Shown piece by piece: positions 61,364 through 64,000 of a stretch of 64,000 nt of DNA; within the stretch, counting starts at the first letter, position 1; every line of letters starts with the position of its first letter. The position numbers and the translations under genes were made by a program. The DNA comes from QHXM01 sp032160705 (GTDB lineage: Bacteria > Acidobacteriota > Blastocatellia > Pyrinomonadales > Pyrinomonadaceae), in assembly GCA_032160705.1 (NCBI GenBank), contig JAVHVE010000028.1, positions 6,682 through 70,681 of the forward strand, given 5' to 3'. The notes under the pieces were generated by a model that was not told where the DNA came from, did no database searches, and saw only the letters and a list, made by a program, of their open reading frames with translations.

Positions 61364-61953
61364 CTCCTGATGGAATCAGAGGCGGCGCGGGTCAAACTTG
61401 CAGAGACAAGCTCAGCTCTGAGATTGAGCGGCTTCGGATACTGTCCGACCTCATTGCGCTGCACGGGATGGGCACCGGGAGCTAGACTAACCCACTGACT
61501 CTGGGTGGTCATAATTCGAGCACAGCTTCTCCGATCCCCTGTGGTCGCTGAAGCTTGCCGCTTCAGCCCACTTCAGTCAACATACAAGTATTGGTGAACC
61601 TTCATGGAGGACTTAGCAGGATTGATAGTTTGACAATTGTTTTCTGTCTCGAATTTATTTTCTTGACAGATATAGCTGGGAAGTTTTACTCTTTCGAGGC
61701 TTAAATAGCGTTTGCGTGCGACTCACACCGCGACGGCTCCACGCTTACGGCTTCTCTCAAGAACGATAGCAACCTCGCGTAGTTCCCTTATTTGAATTTG
61801 AATGAAGAATCTCCGTCTATGATTCTCAATAGTGACGGGGCTTTTTGTAACGTCAAAATCCCTCTGCCGCATAAAGCGCAAAGAATGGATTTCTAAGTAG
61901 TACGAATCCAGCGCGGAACGCGGCGATGGCTCAACTCCCATAGGAGCCGCCTC
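61364..61953. other. Gene-free region before the subtilase
   Basis: Contains what is probably the leading non-coding part of the IS110 remnant and then no recognised gene. TAGGAG at 61941-61946 is the ribosome-binding site of the subtilase. Confidence 0.4.
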
Positions 61954-64000
61954 ATGACGTTTTTCTGTTCCTCACCGCCCGTACCCTTTAGCCGGGTAGT
62001 GTGTCTACTTATGTGTTACTCCTTGGTTTCACCTTTTTTTGCTCTCATCCCTGGGACGAATCTTGTAGCCGCCAGCACATCTTCTTCCGCATGGACAGGT
62101 GAAACGAAGACTAATACTCCTCGTCAAACAACATCGGCGGCGCAGGAAACTCGGTGGCGCGTGGGTGAAGTCCTCGTGCGTTTTAAGCAGCACGCCCCGT
62201 TGTCGAAGATAAGCGCGCTGCTCAAACAAAGCGGTGCACACTGGAATGGGCAGCTCCGTGGCCAGTCAGGCGTCGTCAAGCTTCGTCTCCCGGCTGGGTT
62301 GGACCCTGAGACCATAGCGGCAGTGCTGCGCACAAGCGAGTTGATTGACTTTGCCGAACCCAATTACCTGATCACAGCCGACCAAGCCTCCCCGGATGAT
62401 CCCCGGTTTTCCGAGCAATGGGCAATTCAGAACACACGCGCCTCCCAAACCTGGGGAACTACCACAGGATCAAAACAGACAGTCATCGCCATCATTGACA
62501 GTGGGGTTGATTTCGCCCACCCTGACCTGAGCAACAATGAGTGGGACAACTCACTGGAGCAGGCCGACAACCGCGATGACGACAGTAACGGCTTTACCGA
62601 TGATCTTCACGGCTGGGACTTCATCAGCAACTCAGGCGGGATCAAAGACGAGCAAGGGCACGGCACGGCCATCGCCGGTATCATCGCAGCGCAAGGCAAC
62701 AACAGCGTCGGGATCACGGGCATCATGTGGCGAGCCGGAGTGATGAGCTTGCGTGTGCTGGACAACACCGGCACAGGGGACATCGCAGGCGCAGTCGAGG
62801 CCATTGATTACGCGACGACAAACGGGGCGCAGGTCATTAACTGCTCGTGGGGGATGGACTACTATTCAATCGCGCTTCAGGAAGCGATCAGCAGGGCGGC
62901 AAAGCGCGGGGTGGTGGTAGTAGCTTCTGCCGGGAATAACAGTCGTGACATCGAGACTACCCTGCATTACCCGGCATCCTTCGATCTTCCCAATCTAATC
63001 TCTGTCGCTTCGATAGACAAAGCCGATCTGCTGGCTTCATTCTCGAACTGGGGAGCAACTCATGTTTCAATAGGCGCTCCCGGAATCGACATTCTCACGA
63101 CTAAGATGGGAGGCGATTACCAGACAGTTAGCGGCACGTCGGCTTCCGCTCCGCTGGTCACAGGGATGGCCGGACTTATTAAGACACTACGTCCGTGGCT
63201 TAATGCTGATCGAACACGGGAGATGATCCTGCGAGGAGCGAGACGAGTTCCTTCCCTTTCGGACAAAGTGGCGTCCAAAGGCATAGTCAGCGCGGCAGGA
63301 ACACTGGAGGCACTCAATATCTTGCCACCGAATGAAGGACTGGATGAGAGCGAAGGCAACAATGGCGGAGAGCACAGCAATAATGGAAATGGTCGTAGAA
63401 ATCAGCGCGACAATCTTCCAGACATGGACATCACTAACGGCAATCGTAATAGAGACGGCCACGAGTTCAGTGTGATGCCTCCGGCGCGGACACAAGGTAC
63501 TCCAGGGACGGGTCTCACTAACCTTGATGAGTTACGTCGTAAGCAGCCAACCAACCCGAAAGCGGCTGAGCCTGTCCCTTCAACACGCTGCTCACATCAC
63601 AATCCTCGATGCGACAAGGTCAGGCATCAAGCTGCGGCCAACTCGCCGACTGATTTGCTGGCATGGTATTCCGCCATCTCACCTCTTAACTCCTGGCTAG
63701 GTTCTGACAGAGCCGATCTCTCAGACTCTCCCTTTTCACTTTACGCAGGTGTGGGCGGGAGACAGAAAGCCAATAACCTGGCAAGCTCACCCGCGCTCAG
63801 TGTGCCAGCGGCGAGCCTGTTGATGCCGCAAGCCGGAGGCAACAGCGCCACCTATGTAAGAACAGATACGACCACACAAGGCAACTGGAAAGGCACCTAC
63901 GGCGCTGAAGGCTACAACGTCATCAATGATCTGGTGAGCTATCCCGCTTACGCGCAGGTCACACCCTCCGGCAACCTTTCCTACACCTGGGCAGCTTCCA
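61954..64000 (+). CDS. Secreted subtilisin-family (S8) serine protease, partial
   Basis: ATG 61954 (TAGGAG upstream) opens a frame that runs off the window with no stop. A signal peptide (about residues 13-36) and an inhibitor-like propeptide (GEVLVRFKQHAPLSKISALL) precede the S8 catalytic core: D182 in IIDSGVD, H236 in GHGTAIAG and S396 in SGTSASAP. After it come an Asn/Gly/Arg-rich stretch and the start of a repeat-like domain (QGNWKGTYGAEGYNVINDL) often seen in large acidobacterial surface proteins (from memory). It is probably a large secreted protease; the rest lies outside the window. Confidence 0.93.
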   Translation, partial: MTFFCSSPPVPFSRVVCLLMCYSLVSPFFALIPGTNLVAASTSSSAWTGETKTNTPRQTTSAAQETRWRVGEVLVRFKQHAPLSKISALLKQSGAHWNGQLRGQSGVVKLRLPAGLDPETIAAVLRTSELIDFAEPNYLITADQASPDDPRFSEQWAIQNTRASQTWGTTTGSKQTVIAIIDSGVDFAHPDLSNNEWDNSLEQADNRDDDSNGFTDDLHGWDFISNSGGIKDEQGHGTAIAGIIAAQGNNSVGITGIMWRAGVMSLRVLDNTGTGDIAGAVEAIDYATTNGAQVINCSWGMDYYSIALQEAISRAAKRGVVVVASAGNNSRDIETTLHYPASFDLPNLISVASIDKADLLASFSNWGATHVSIGAPGIDILTTKMGGDYQTVSGTSASAPLVTGMAGLIKTLRPWLNADRTREMILRGARRVPSLSDKVASKGIVSAAGTLEALNILPPNEGLDESEGNNGGEHSNNGNGRRNQRDNLPDMDITNGNRNRDGHEFSVMPPARTQGTPGTGLTNLDELRRKQPTNPKAAEPVPSTRCSHHNPRCDKVRHQAAANSPTDLLAWYSAISPLNSWLGSDRADLSDSPFSLYAGVGGRQKANNLASSPALSVPAASLLMPQAGGNSATYVRTDTTTQGNWKGTYGAEGYNVINDLVSYPAYAQVTPSGNLSYTWAAS

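Overview
The window reads as chromosomal DNA of an acidobacterium, most likely near the Blastocatellia/Pyrinomonadaceae (inference). The clues are two VWFA-related proteins of the acidobacterial type, a large Oar-like TonB-dependent receptor with an N-terminal carboxypeptidase-regulatory domain, paired ECF sigma/zinc-finger anti-sigma genes, an EF-hand module at the end of a Cys-rich secreted protein, and many short intergenic palindromes. About fifty protein genes are supported. No rRNA, tRNA or CRISPR array was recognised.

Layout. 0.1-2.6 kb: guaB and a RodZ-like gene (minus). 3.0-9.0 kb: a compact bacterial microcompartment (BMC) operon with a hexameric shell protein, a CoA-acylating aldehyde dehydrogenase with a long tail, two small unknowns, a pentameric vertex protein, an ACT-domain protein with an encapsulation-peptide-like N-terminus, a zinc-ribbon membrane protein and a UPF0210/DUF711 protein. 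A second shell gene lies at 15.4 kb. 9.1-15 kb: a Uma2 protein, a TPR/AAA+ regulator whose sigma-54-contact loop is altered, a divergent small secreted peptide and two secreted proteins. 15.8-21 kb: CorA transporter, cNMP-binding DUF1003 protein, two VWFA proteins. 22.4-30.8 kb: a type IV pilus/type II secretion cluster (F, E, D, two pseudopilins, PilM/GspL-like). 30.9-41.8 kb: two ECF sigma/anti-sigma units with cell-envelope genes and the TonB-dependent receptor. 41.9-46.4 kb: the translation operon rplM-rpsI-rpsB-tsf-pyrH-frr (minus). 46.6-54.1 kb: a secreted unknown, an M48 protease, a large P-loop ATPase resembling BREX-type proteins, a DUF2520 protein and an ACT-malic enzyme. 54.2-64 kb: a gene-sparse accessory region with a papain-like protein, a double-glycine peptide precursor plus stand-alone C39 peptidase, a modular nuclease toxin candidate, integron attC-like sites, IS110 and other gene remnants, and a subtilase running off the end.

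The most unusual feature is a family of about 19 hairpin elements whose arms are imperfect tandem 7-mers. Sequence variants include CAGTTTT, GGGATGA, CAGTTGG, GGTAAAT, GTCCAAA, CAGAAGA/CAGGAGT and AGTGATG. Nearly all sit exactly at gene boundaries inside operons, some supply a neighbour's stop codon, and two are translated in frame within the leaders of adjacent pseudopilins. Four lie inside the BMC operon, where they could set expression ratios.

The other candidates for undescribed systems are: (i) the peptide precursor/C39 pair with no exporter, beside attC-like sites; (ii) the BMC operon that links UPF0237-like ACT and UPF0210 proteins to a shell; (iii) the toxin candidate with three Pro-rich repeats and a PD-(D/E)XK-like end; and (iv) the GAFTGA-less activator facing a small secreted peptide gene.
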